A stretch of DNA of 64,000 nucleotides, taken from contig JAJTTP010000001.1 of assembly GCA_023313575.1 (NCBI GenBank), forward strand, positions 1,922,001 through 1,986,000, given 5' to 3'. The DNA is from Eutypella sp. D-1. Lineage: Eukaryota; Ascomycota; Sordariomycetes; Xylariales; Diatrypaceae. A program made the translations under genes and the position numbers. The notes beneath the pieces are model-generated. The model was not told the DNA's origin and searched no databases. It saw only the letters and a program-made list of their open reading frames with translations. Positions 45,297-60,298 of this stretch are shown here, one piece after another (within the stretch, counting starts at the first letter, position 1; the number at the start of each line of letters is the position of its first letter).

Positions 45297-46756
45297 ACAA
45301 GCCGTACGCTATGGCGCTGCACTTTTACACACCACGCATCTCACGTATGTGAGTGGTTCGACAATAGCGGAGGGACCTCTAGCCATCTAGATATGCGAAT
45401 TTCAGCACGGAAAGATAGGGCGGGACGGGGCCATACGAGGTGGGGTTGGGGGGGGGGGTGGTTGACAGTATCGTTCGGAACGTCACCGGGCCCGGGTCTG
45501 GGGGGGATGGACTGAGGGCGTGAGAGCGAAATTTCGTCGCATCATGCTCGCGTTGCATATACCGACGAGCTGGGTGGTAGAAAGGTTCTCGGGGAGCTGG
45601 GCCTGCATATCTGCATACATTTATCTGTCAACGCGGTGGTTTCCCCGCGAAGCCCAGTTTACCCGTCGTGGTCACGGGAGGGAGTATTTATGCTCGACTT
45701 GATCTAACACACGGCCGGACGAAGACCTATGTTTCGCATTTAACCCTTAGAAGGATAGAGAGAGAGGGAGGGAGGGAAGGATCTAGAGACTCGAAAAAGA
45801 ATATGGAAGGCAATGTACATACGTTATATATATATAAATATATAAGACTTATATATATAATTTCATAGTGGGATTTCGTTGGTGAGTGAATATGTCGTGC
45901 GTATATCTATCTGGTTTGCACGTTCGGTCTGGGTCGCCAACCATGCTATCAGCGAGAGATACCGATCTATGAAGGAAAAAGAAGAAAACAATTAAAGCCC
46001 CCGAAAGAAGAGGCGAAGTTGGAAGTCAGAAGTTAGCAGTAAACACGCTATACGCCAATTGTTTATGTATGTATATGTGTACGTATATATATATATATGA
46101 CCCGTCATCTCGACCCAGCCCGTCGTCACAGGGCGACAAGTAGGGATGGAAGGGGGTTAGGTAAGGTAGGGGGTTAGGCAACCGCAGCACCACGACCGGA
46201 AACCCGTCGAGAATCTTTTGAGTATTCATGTATTATATGTATATTTCTTTCTATTCCACCCTTTCGCCTAATTTTTTTATTATAAACTCACTTTTCCATA
46301 TACAATGCGCGATCAACCCCCAGGCTCCAGCAAGCCCCGTCTCGGTCCCGGGGCGGAGGTATCCGCACGGCATCATCCGCGTCGGAACCAGGCCAGTAAT
46401 ACCGGGTACTCGTCACAGATGTAGTACATTAGGTACTCACAGGGGAGGTGGGTGGTGCTTAATTCATTCATTCCCACAGTTCTGAATATGCATGCCATAC
46501 GCGGGGGTTTATTGAACTTTTGGATTTTTTGGGATTGGGTTTGTCTATGCAGGCTATTTGGTTGTTTCTTAAGACTAGATGATGATGATGATGATGGATA
46601 GAGATCAGCAACGATCAACGGTGTAGATTTTTGCTGCAGATCGTTGCCGCCATATTTTGTGTTCCCCCTTCTTCGTGACTTCCCTCGTCTCACTCTATGC
46701 TCGCTCCACCTAGACTCATACACACACACACACTCTCTCTCTCTCTCTCTGTCTCA
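45297..46756. other. Convergent gene-free stretch, 1.5 kb
   Basis: Between the 3' ends of the carnitine acetyltransferase and CAP genes. AT-rich runs near 45824-45862 and an AC/CT microsatellite at 46719-46750 abut the CAP stop codon. No gene seen. Confidence 0.5.
46719..46750. repeat. AC/CT dinucleotide microsatellite
   Basis: An AC run passes directly into a CT run, just downstream of the CAP stop codon. Confidence 0.85.
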
Positions 46757-48620
46757 TTACCCGGCGTGGTCAACGATCTCGTTGACGAGTTCGCCCTTGG
46801 TCTCGTCGTAGTGGCTGCAGATCTGGTAAGGGACGGGAATCTCACGGTAGTCGTCGTCGGGGCCGGCGATGACGTTGAGGTTGATGCCGGCGGACTTGGA
46901 GGAGAAGACGCGGGTGTGGACGCTCTCCTTGCTGAGGTAGACCTGGGCGCCGTCGAGCTGGTCGAGCAGGACGGTGGGCAGGCTGCCGAGGACCTGCAGC
47001 GCGAAGTTGGACGACTTGACCACGTCCACCGTCGACACCAGCGAGTCCACCACCAGCGACACCCGCTGCGTGTTCTCGATCGTCACCGCGTTCGCCTTGC
47101 CCTTCACGATGATCGTCGTGTTGTTGCACCGGCTGATCAGGATCGACTGCGACATCTCCGCCTCGATCTCGACCGGCTCCGGGTGCTTCTCGTAGTTCTC
47201 CTAGACGTGGGGGATGGTTTAGTTAGGCCAGGGTCAAGAAGAGAGGCTTTTACGACCGCTGAAACTAAGCCTACAGCACATGGTTCACGCGGGGAACAGA
47301 GAGGGAGGGAGGGGCCGGGGGGGGGGGGGTGCGGTGGTTTAGGCACTGCAACTTACGATCGTCCACTTGTTGCCCTCGAGCTCCTTCTTCGGCGGCTTCT
47401 TAACCCGCATGCTCTCGGGCTTCGGCTTCTTGCCGGGCGCTGGGCTCTTACCCCGCGACGAACCGTCCGAGACAGTTGAGCCTGCGCGCAGTGCCGGGTT
47501 CTTATGCGTCATCTCCGACCTGTCAACCTTCCGCAGACCCCTCGTCACATTCTCGCCCTGGTTCAATTCGTCGAATACAGCACCGAAGCCGCTTGTGGAC
47601 GTCGCCTCCGGAGGAGCCTCCTGCTTGATCTGTAAGACTGGAGGCGGGCCCGGAGGAGGGGGCGGTGGTGGGAGGCCGCCAGCGGGAGGCGGAGGGGGCG
47701 GGGCTGAACCGGAAGCGGAGGCGGAACCATCCTGGTTGATAGTCTTGAGGGCCTCGGCCGCAGGGAGACCCTTGGGGTTCCAGGGAATACCGCTGGGGAA
47801 GTGGCGCTTGGCGTATTCGGTCAGGTCGTGGAAGATCTGGTAGAAGCTCTGGATCCAATCGATCTGCTCGGGATTCTTGTCCTTGTGCTCCTTCATAACG
47901 CGATTGCCGAAGAACTGGGCGGAGGCCAGTGACTCCTCAACATGCTTGTAAGGCCGGTTGTCGACGGTGACCCAGGCGAGGACCATGATACCCTCGGCGA
48001 CGGCGCTCAGCTGGGAGAAGACGGGAGAGCCGCGGTTGGCATCCTTGATACCGTTAACGGACATGAGGGCGTCGTTGATAGGCTTGATCAACTCCTGGTA
48101 TAAGCCGATCTCCGGACGCTTCGCCCTGGTGGACAGCAGTAGGAACTTGCGTTGCTGGGTAAAACCCTCGAGGACCTTGGAAGCCTGGTCGGCGATCAGG
48201 CCACCCAGCTTTCCGCTTGCCTTGACATACTTCTCGACGGACTCGCTGAGGAAGGCATCGAAATCCTCGATTGACTCGGGAAGAGGTTCTAGGGGGCTTG
48301 GTTTCGCGGGTACGGGAGCGGGTAGTGCGGAGGCGGAGGCGGCGGGTGGTAGCGGTGCAGGGCTGCCGGCACCGGATGCATGAGGCGGCGATGCGATGGT
48401 TTGTGTGAGAGCGGGCACGACTTGAGGAAGCTCGTTTGTGGAGGAGGCGATGTCTTCTAATCGACTGGTAGCGGCTTCAAGCCTGTCCACGATCTCAAGT
48501 TAACATACACATACACATACACACTGGTTGCAACAAAAAGACGCGCGTTGGGGAGGAAACAAAAAAAAAAACTTACCGTTTGATCAAGGTGGTTAGATTA
48601 TGCATGTTGTTCGTCGCCAT
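46757..48620 (-). CDS. cap1: Adenylyl cyclase-associated protein (CAP/Srv2)
   Basis: Exons on the minus strand are 48620-48577, 48482-47357 and 47200-46757, giving 537 residues, the usual length. Joins give LIKR/LEAATSRLED and GNKWTI/ENYEKHPEPVEI. The N-terminal RLEAATSRLEDI is the oligomerisation and cyclase-binding helix. A helical folded domain spans about 80-250. Polyproline runs at about 275-296 would bind SH3 proteins or profilin. A WH2-like LRKV segment lies near 332, and the C-terminal beta-helix domain (about 382-537) carries the NTTIIVKGKANAVTIENT pattern. Role: recycles actin monomers with cofilin and links Ras to adenylyl cyclase in fungi. The gene is convergent with the carnitine acetyltransferase and divergent from the Mak32-like gene. 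Confidence 0.95.
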
Positions 48621-50715
48621 GGTGGCAGTAGGAATTTTAAAAGGAAAAGACAGTGGGCAAGCTCTCAATCGATTATTATATCCGTACGATGCGGAGTATA
48701 GGTGGTGGAAACGGTCAAGAAAAAAGGGGCGAGTTGCCTCGAGCGCTCGATTTATGTGAAAGACAGGAGTGCAAGTAGGTCTGTGCTTGTTTCTGTACTT
48801 GTAACAGAAAAAAGGGACTTGTGGATGAATAAAAATCGACAACAAAAATGTATGGTCAAAGAATGTCTTATGCTGGTGCCTGATAGAAAAGATACTAATG
48901 CGTAAGCTCGGTCGGGATGGTGGTGATGATGATGATAATGGCAACAACAGCAAGGAAATATGAATATGCGCAGGTTTGGTTGACGATAACTAAGTACCTA
49001 AACTAGCTGCCTAGAGCTCTAGGTAGATACTTATTAGAGGACATATCTAGAAAATGAAATGTTACGTATGCATTTAAGGGGACTGACTTCTGGGAGTGTT
49101 ATTAAGGTGTTAGGCCCCCTCTCCCCCCTCCCCCCACCTTGTCACCCTGACCCCCCTAAGGTTAACCCCTACGACAATAAACCCTCCTGAGGCCCTGCAC
49201 CAAGCTCGTTTGGTATTGGTACCGAGATGGTTCTGACGTATCCGATACAACGCCCGGGTCAGCTCGAGCCTCCTGCACCTTTGAAGAACTCAGCGCCATC
49301 ACTTGTCGATACAACCTTAAAGGAACCACCCGTGGGCTCGTCTCGGGCGAATTATATATATATATATATATATACATACATGCCCTTCTTTCGTCCATGT
49401 CACATTTTGACATTCAATCGTGATAGGAGGAAGATCCTGCCTTCCAAGGTTGGATATGCCCAAGCGTACATAACACATACATGAGTCGTAGGTGTAGGTC
49501 AAGGTTCTTACATCCCGAGGTCCTTACAACCTGCGACTCAAGTATAAGGTACACATTTAAGTATACCTAGGCGTGGCCCTGAAATAATCGGACATATATA
49601 CCCTTACACGCTGACGACTCGTATCAATCATCAATGTTACGTACTATATCGCACCATCTGCCCCCGATTTCGTGGCACATGATAGAAGAAAACACCGACT
49701 TAAGAGCACAAAAGTGACATACAGACCTACAGATACCTACTTATGTAGCCAGATAGCTACTCCAATATCCAATATCGGAAGGCATACAGGCATATATACG
49801 TCTATCTAGGTAGGGCTGTTTGTAGATCATCGATCGACCTGCCCAGGTGTCCCTATCTGTCGTTTATCGTCTATCAACGTGTTCCAAGGGGGCACTTTCC
49901 ATACTAATCTTGTTATAAGTAGTCCACTGCACCTGCATGGCATATTGCATGGGCATACTATCTATATACCTGTATATATAATACATACATTTTACATATT
50001 TACTAAGGTTACTACCACCAACATATCCATCTATCTGCATTTGCAGCCTTGTTTCACTTCTCAACCGACCACTCGCCCTAGTTGCCTGGCTGCCTAGGTA
50101 CTTACGAGTTACCAAACCCTGGTTATCATTGCTACCTTATCGGGCTGTCTGGTTTAACCAAGTCACTCTCTCTAATTTGTATCGTATCGGGTGCATATGA
50201 GGGCATCCCGCACCCATGCTGTAAACATACTGACACCGACAACTGATGCTGGTACTGACTGGGCTTTGATATTGACACCGACATAACCTGCACGCCTATA
50301 AGTCCGATCTTCTAATAAACTTTTTTGCTTCCCTTTCCTCTCTTCTCTTTACCTTATCGTCATCACTTTTCGTTTTCTGTGTGCGTGTATCACTCGCTCA
50401 CTCACTCAGTCACTCAGCTCACCCATCACTTTATTATCTATACCTTTTTCGACTACTTAGAAATCGTGCCAAGAACTGGGCGGTCAGATTCCTCCACTAC
50501 TAGGTAGCTAAATGTCTAATACCTGCTTGGTACGACATTGAATCATCATCCGTTGGCTCTGGCTTTAAAAAACGACCCCGGCAAATATATATGTGTCGGT
50601 GTATGTGTACGTGTGTGCATGTGTATGTGCACATGAGGTAGACTCTGAAAGAAAGAAAAAAAAACTCCCCGACACCACCGCCGAACCTCTTATAAGGAGT
50701 ACCGTGAGGGAGGTC
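48621..50715. other. Divergent gene-free stretch, 2.1 kb
   Basis: Contains the promoters of CAP (-) and the Mak32-like gene (+), a TA run at 49352-49374 and several CCTAGG motifs (about 49564 and 50093). No recognisable gene. Confidence 0.5.
49352..49374. repeat. TA dinucleotide microsatellite
   Basis: Near-perfect TA run in intergenic DNA. Confidence 0.85.
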
Positions 50716-52817
50716 ATGGATGCCCGAGATGAGACCAAACCGGACACCGAGCTGAACGATGTGTCGGACGCCGTGGAAGGTGAGTCCGATGGCATTGACT
50801 TCGTCACGTTGGGCATGTTCATAATCGGTAAGTGTTTACCTACCTACCTGGTCTACTTGTCTATCTATTGAAAATATAATTACACACGCCCCTCCAAACC
50901 CGTTCAGCTTTTTTTTCTTCTTTTCTTTCTTCTTGACTCTTCCCCCTTTCGGTTAATTATGGAGATGCTGCGACCATCCAAGTGGGATGCGCGTCACGTC
51001 AGCACTACCTAGATTAGCTAGGGTGCCCTTCTGGTAGCTCTCGAGTGAGGGAAGATCTGGTGATACTTCGACGGTACCTATGTATGTCAAGTGGAACGAC
51101 ATCATGGACATTCATAGATCCGTCACGCACCGTTACCCGTCCGTTACCTAATCGAAATGGAGGAGCCTGTGTCCGTGCCCTCTTCGCTTGTGCTTATGTC
51201 TTGCCTGTGCTACTCAACTAACAACGGGGGTTTCTCTCCCAATGTAAAGATGAGATCGAGTTCCTGCCACCGACGCCGCCCGTGCGGGACATCGTCGGCG
51301 GCGCGGGGACCTACTCGGCGCTAGGGGCGCGGCTGTTGTCCCCGCCCCCGCGGTCCAGGTCCGTCGGCTGGATCGTCGATAAGGGGTCCGATTTCCCGCC
51401 CGCCCTCGAGGAACTCATCGCCTCCTGGCAAACCTCCGTGCTGCTGCGCCCGACCCCGGAGCGCCTGACCACGCGGGGTTGGAACGGCTACGACCAGCAC
51501 CAGAACCGCGCCTTTCGGTACACGACGCCCAAGAAGCGGCTGACCGCCGAGGACCTGACGCCGTCGCTCCTGGCCGCCCGGTCCTTCCACCTCATCTGCT
51601 CGCCGCAGCGGTGCCGCTCGCTCGTGTCGGAGATTAAGGCGCGGCGACACGGCCTGACGGGCCCCGATGGCGAGCCCCTGGGCCTGCCGCGGCCCGTGTT
51701 CGTCTGGGAACCCGTCCCGGACCTCTGCACCCCCGACGAGCTGCTCAACTGCACCAATGTCCTGCCGCTCGTCGACATCTGCAGCCCCAACCACACCGAG
51801 CTCGCGGGCTTCATGGGCGACCCCGACCGCGGACTCGACCCGGACACCGGCGAGATCAGCACCCGCGCCATCGAGCGCGCCTGCGAGCAGCTCCTCGGCT
51901 CCATGCCCCTGCAGTCCTTCGCGCTCGTCGTCCGCGCCGGCGAGAAGGGCTGCTACCTAGCGCGGAACGGCGGCCGGAAGCGCAAGGTCGCCGGCTCCTC
52001 ATCCTCCTCTGGAGCCGGTGGTGGGGCGGCGAATAACAACAACCCGCCCCGCCGCCCGAAGAAGCCGTCCGCCCTCCTGCACGGCGGCCTGCAGCCCGAC
52101 ACCGACATGTTCGCCCTCTTCGCCGGCCTCCTCCAGGACCCCGAGACCGGCGCCGTCGCGCGCGAGGAGATCGAGGTCGACCCCGGCGTCGAGAGGTGGA
52201 TCCCGGCTTACCACCAGCCGCGGCCGTACGACGATGACGATGAGGAGGATGGTGAAAGTGCGGGTGCGGGTGCGGGTGCGAAGAGGGAGGATGAAGGTGA
52301 ACGTCTTGTCAACAATGTATATACCGATACGGGTGTCGACGTCAGCGCAGACGCCGCGGCCGCAGCCGAAGCCGGAAATAGTAATGACAACGACAACGAA
52401 ACGGATCCCGACCCAGACGTCGAAGACGGCGGCGCCGTCCTCATCGACAGCGCCTCAAAACCAAACACAGACACCGCCGACGACCCGCACGCAACAACGA
52501 CGACGACCACGACGACGAAGCGGAGGAGTGGGAAGAGGCGGAACAGGGTAGTGGTGGACCCGACGGGGGGCGGCAACGCGTTCCTGGGCGCGCTGGCGAC
52601 GGCGCTGGCGCGCGGCAAGGGGCTCGAGGAGGCCGCCGCCTGGGCCTCGGTCGCCGCCAGCCTCGCCATCGAGCAGGTCGGCGTCCCCGTCCTCACCTCC
52701 ACCTTCACCGCCACCGCCGGTGAAAATGAAGGAGGACCAGGCGCCCGCGAGACCTGGAACGGTGTTTCCATCGAAGACCGCTTCGAGGAGTTCAAGACGA
52801 GGCTGGCTTTTAGCTAA
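50716..52817 (+). CDS. Mak32-like pfkB-family carbohydrate kinase
   Basis: Exons are 50716-50827 and 51250-52817, giving 559 residues; the 422-nt intron is the longest accepted in this window. The join reads DFVTLGMFII/DEIEFLPPTPP. The family signature GGAGTYSALGARLL lies near 54-67. The second pfkB signature appears as DPTGGGNAFLG at about 474-484, followed by AASLAIEQVG. Usual pfkB kinases have GAGD with a catalytic Asp; here it is GGGN, as in Mak32-type proteins, so kinase activity is doubtful. An acidic, low-complexity insert at about 375-468 (Asp/Glu- and Thr-rich, then a basic KRRSGKRR patch) precedes the signature. Yeast Mak32 is needed for stability of L-A dsRNA virus particles; a role here is unknown. 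The chosen ATG begins MDARDETKPD; earlier in-frame codons are in simple-sequence DNA. Confidence 0.85.
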
Positions 52818-54207
52818 CTAACTAACCAACTGGGCTTTAAAATCTTTTCTCACCCGGCTAATGGGCTAACGAAAAAAGGGTACAGAGGGTGGTTGGGATT
52901 GTAGATAATGTGGGTGTGAGTATGGGTGTCGGGTATAATAGAGTACGTAAAAAGTGAAAAGGGGGTTAAAATGGTTTGGTTGGGTGGGGAGAGGTGGGGG
53001 GGGGGGCAGTTCGCAACAAATGGGTACTTCGTGACGACGACAGCATGATAGACGATGAAATGAATGGATGGGTGGGTGGATGGGTGAGTGGGTGAGTGAG
53101 TGATGGTGGGTGTATAAAGAAAGAAAGGAAGAAAACTTATTAGACTCATTCCATACGAAGTTCACAATAGAACGAAAATCAAGCAAACCCCCTCTAAGCG
53201 GGAACTCGTACATCATGCCGCCGCATCCTACCTACTTTGTTTTCATATGTAGAGACACTCGCGTATATATATAGAGTCGAATCCTCGAGACGGGGCCGGA
53301 GGTTAGGAAAGCTGGTCATCAGATAGATAAGGCAACCCACCTTGAAGAACTGGTGTCGTATCGTACGTGTGTGTATACCTCGTTTCCCTACCGCTTTTTT
53401 TATTTAAAAAAAGGCGACGATATATCGATAAGCGTTAAAAAAAAGAGAAGGGTTCCTTCGCGGTATTTTTATACCGCCTAATAAAAAAATAAAATAAAAG
53501 CCGTGGCCTTTTTTTTCCGGGCACGTGATAGAATATGAAAAAATTGACTGATTTGAGATCGAAAGAGAGACAGAGAGAGAGGAAAGAGATGCTCCTTTCT
53601 AGATAACCTCATGTACGCGGACGGACGGACGGGCGGCAGGAGAGAGAGGCCTGTACGCTGCCGTGTTTTGATATCTCCCGGTATTTATCTCCAGTCGTGG
53701 GAAGCCCATGGCATAGCATGGCATAACATGACATGGCACGGCACGGCATGATATATGCATATCTCATCTCGGGTTTCATTTCATCTTTTTTTTCTCTTCT
53801 TCATTCATCGTTACTTTATTCCGTCGACGACGGTCATACATATCCACACTCACTCACTCCGTACACACATACGTATACTCGTAGACACCTGAGCTCTAAA
53901 CATCACATGGCGATGCTGTGTACACCGCATGGCAACCAACAAAAAAAAAGCCCCCCATCCCTACTCGGCCCCTTTAGAGTTAGAGTAGAGAGACAGGAGA
54001 GGCAGCGAATGCTCACAAAAACGTAGCCAGCCACATGAAACACCCTTCCCGATGATATGTGTGTATGTGTGTGCCCGCCTGCCTGTAACATGCCTCTTTG
54101 CTAATAGCAACCCCGGTTCCATATGCAGACTCCCGTGGATCTCATCTCATCTCCCGTTGTAGTCGGCCGCTTTGCATGTTCCCCGAGACTGAGAAACAAC
54201 CACTAGA
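52818..54207. other. Convergent gene-free stretch, 1.4 kb
   Basis: Lies between the 3' ends of the Mak32-like and MCM3 genes. It holds TGGG/TGAG tandem repeats at about 53061-53106 and CATGGCA-type repeats near 53706-53750. No gene seen. Confidence 0.5.
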
Positions 54208-57173
<2,966 letters not shown>

Positions 57174-57790
57174 GATGATGTCTTGTGTGTTTCTCCCCTG
57201 GATGACTGACGGATTGACTGACAAGAAAGTTAGATAAAAAGGGGGTATTCTGATGTGTTGATTAAAGATTATCCCAGTCAGAGTCAGATAGGTTGATCAG
57301 TTATACTACCCGGTGTGTATGCAAAGAGGATAGATTGGATATTGGATAGATTACTATATCAAGTATTCCGTATCTCTTAACGCATTATCACAACCCAAAA
57401 AAAGAAAGTGGGAACTCCCCCTCCCCACTCCCTAACAAACTTGGAAATCGCGACTTTACTGGTCCGTCCCTGGGGAAACCAATCTCGCGTTTTCGCGCGT
57501 CACGCGTTAAGTGGCACTAAGCCTTTTTAGTCTAATTGTTTCCAGCTTTACTTGCCAGCTACATGCCGGCTGCATGCGCCTGTCAACGTCCTCCCATAAT
57601 GAGTGCAACCTTGAGCGCATTCAAAGACGATACCCATGATGATGTACAGAAATTGTCAAGTCTGGTCTAGACCCTAACTAAAATAATCCCTGCAAGACGT
57701 CATTTGTTAGCTCTTTATGCGATGGTCAGCTGTCATAGCTGATCCTATCCGCATGCTTCCTCGCTTATCACGCTGACTTTCCTATTTCAG

Positions 57791-57853
57791 CCCCGTCTTG
57801 GAGTCGAATACGTCGTAGACTCTCGAGAAGAGGAAAGCCGGGAATCAAGCAAG
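57791..57853 (+). other. Candidate orphan exon of 63 nt
   Basis: The segment is preceded by a GCTGAC branch-like site and TTTCCTATTTCAG, and followed by AAG/GTAAGT, so both splice sites look excellent. It is 63 nt and open in one frame (PRLGVEYVVDSREEESRESSK has 21 codons, of which the first 18 are PRLGVEYVVDSREEESRE). A possible first exon is the ATG at 57599, with a GTACAG donor at 57644 in matching phase. I do not recognise the product; it could be an exon of a small unknown gene or of a noncoding transcript. Confidence 0.3.
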
Positions 57854-58782
57854 GTAAGTGAAGTGAGGGTTTTATCTCATTTTCACTGATCCCTACATGT
57901 ACATAGGTTACATACATAATGTAGGTACGTAAATATGCGAATATGTAAATATGCAGAGGTACCTAGATGGGGATTAGGAAACTGGGGGTTATGGGGGGTT
58001 ATGGGGAGTACATGCGGTAGCGTATATGTATTGTGTATGTATAGCCACGCTACAATGATAGAGTGGTCGACTGGTCGGGTGTCAGGTAGAAACATTGAAT
58101 AAAAGAGAAGGAGGAGGAGGAGCCATATAACGGATCGAAACAGTCAGGTAACAATGTTAAGCTCATAAATCCAATTAGATATGGCTACCGGACCTACATA
58201 GGCAGGATAGGTAGGGAAAGGAGGGGCAGGGAAAGACAGGGAAGAGAGACCCTTACTGCATCACACTAATAAACACCTACCTACCCTCATGCATCATCAT
58301 CGCGTTTACGTCGTTGTTAGGTAGTACTCGTACTCCAAATACATACCAGCATACTTACTTCAAGATACTTAGATAACTCCCGGACTGTCAGTCATGAATT
58401 GATTACTTGATTAAGGTTAAGCCTACTATGCTACAACTATACATACTTATATGAGGTAGGTATTCGATAAAGGGGGGTCTTTGCCAAGTATTCCCGAGGT
58501 CCATCATGTATTTCATCAGATGGATATATCATATTTCAGTGTACCTAGGTACACCAGGTAGTAACGTAGTAACATCGTAGTTCGGGCAGGGCTGCTGCTA
58601 CCTAGGTATATACGGAGGGCAGGTGATCCCAAGGTTCTTTATTATTTCTCATTCTCTATTTTTCTATTTTCCACTTACTTTTTCCTATTACCCAAATCAC
58701 CATCTATCTTTTCTTCTTCTTCTTTTCCCCTCCAACTTTGCCTCACTCGCACCACCTGGGCAAGTATAGTATCAGAGAAATA

Positions 58783-58815
58783 GATGCAGATGCAGATGCA
58801 GATGCGGATGCAGAT
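58783..58815. repeat. GCAGAT hexanucleotide repeat
   Basis: Five to six tandem hexamers with one G variant, in intergenic DNA upstream of the Rab-like gene. Confidence 0.85.
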
Positions 58816-58929
58816 ACACGGATAATATTTTCGCGTCTCACTGTGTGTCTTACTTACACTTGCCATCGACTTGCCCTCGACTTGCCTCGACTTGCCATCG
58901 CGATCGCGATTTGCCATTCTGCGCCTTAT

Positions 58930-58952
58930 CTACCTACCTACCTACCTACCTA
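58930..58952. repeat. CTAC tetranucleotide repeat
   Basis: About five tandem CTAC units ending in CTAG. Confidence 0.85.
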
Positions 58953-59256
58953 GATAATCGATTTTCCGCCCTCATGCAGTACAACGCTATCAGTAGGACT
59001 CGCGATTTTCATCCCCTTCGGCCGGTGAAGGACTGGTGACCGGTGACCGGTGACTGGTGACTGGTCAAGAAGAAGAAAAAAGAAGAAAAAAACTCGCTTG
59101 ACCTTGCAATACGCATTCAGCTATTGCCGCCGTCGTCTTCGTGTCCTTCCTTAGGCTCCGCCCGCCCGTGAAGAAAATTAATTTCAAAAAATAAAGCAAG
59201 AAAAGAAAGGGTCCTTGCATATATATATATATACGAACCTCTCTGACCCACTAGCC

Positions 59257-60298
59257 ATGTCCTCCCTCGAAGCCAAGATTGTCGTGCTCGGTGCCCAGGG
59301 CGTGGGTAAGACGTCGCTGCTGATGCGCTATTGCAAGGGGGCTTTCAATCCCGCTCAGGTCACCTCTACCGTTGGCGCCAGTTTCTTGACCAAGCGCGTA
59401 GTCGATAGCGACACCGATACGGTTGTCCGCTTACAGATATGGGATACCGGTACGTTCCTTGAGTTGAGATCTTGGTCCCTTGATTTGTCCCTTGGATCTT
59501 AGAACGAAAAACTAATATCACTTTATTTTTATCACTTTAGCCGGCCAGGAACGCTTCAGATCTATATCGAGACTCTACTATCGCGGCGCCAACGCCTGCA
59601 TCCTCTGCTATAGCATCACTGACGCTCAGTCTTTCGCCGAGATGGGAATTTGGTTGACCGAACTGCGCCAGAATCTGCCCTCCGACATTGTCCTCCACGT
59701 CGTAGGTACTAAGGCCGACATCGTTACGCGCGACCCATCTCGCCGAGAAGTCCCCTTCGAGCGTTGCATAGCATACGTAGCCGAGAATCTCTCCCCCGGT
59801 GCCGGTTCTACTCCACCCCCAACCGCCTCGCCCACCGGCCTAACCGGGTGGCCGCCCCCGCCCGGCACGAGCATGTCTAGCATAGGAGGGACCACCGCAG
59901 CATCCAGTGGACAGGAGCCCCGCAGCCCGAGTAGCAAGCGGAGCAGTGGCTTCTGGGGCCAGGAGGCAGGCTGGGACGCATGCCACGAGATTAGCGCTGA
60001 GAGCGGCGAGGGCGTCGAGGAGGTCTTCCGCGTCGTCACCCGCAAGCTCGTCGAACAGAACCGTAAGATCCAGCATGCCATTTTAGCCGCTACCTCCACT
60101 CCGAGCGGCACCCCGGCCCACGTTCAAGAATCTGAGGCTGCCGGTTATTTCGACGGTGTGAACCCAAGAACCACCTTCCGCCTCGGTGGTCGTGAGAGGC
60201 GCAGCTGGTTCTCCCCGTCCGTCACCATTGAGAACTCCCAGCAGAACCAAAACCCTCAGGACGAAGCCGCTGGTAAGAGACAGGGCAAGTGTTGTTGA
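59257..60298 (+). CDS. Rab-like small GTPase with insert before G5
   Basis: Exons are 59257-59449 and 59541-60298, giving 316 residues against about 200-220 for a normal Rab. The join restores IWDT/AGQERFRSISRLYYRGA. G1 is GAQGVGKTS (12-20), G2 Thr lies in TSTVGASF, and G3 is DTAGQE. G4 is TKAD (121-124) instead of NKxD, and G5 is SAE (216-218) instead of SAK. Between them a Pro/Ser/Gly-rich insert covers about 149-207. The C-terminus is a long Ser/Gln/Asn tail ending GKCC, a double-cysteine geranylgeranylation signal. Role inferred: vesicle-traffic GTPase on an endomembrane; sub-family not assigned, with switch regions most like the Rab5/21/22 group. The insert has no splice-site pattern that forces removal, so I keep it. 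Confidence 0.88.

Larger units (their letters stand above)
57174..59256. other. Divergent gene-free stretch, 2.1 kb
   Basis: Promoters of MCM3 (-) and the Rab-like gene (+) must lie here. Also present: one candidate orphan exon at 57791-57853, ACCTAGGT motifs at 58543 and 58601, a GCAGAT repeat and a CTAC repeat. Confidence 0.5.
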
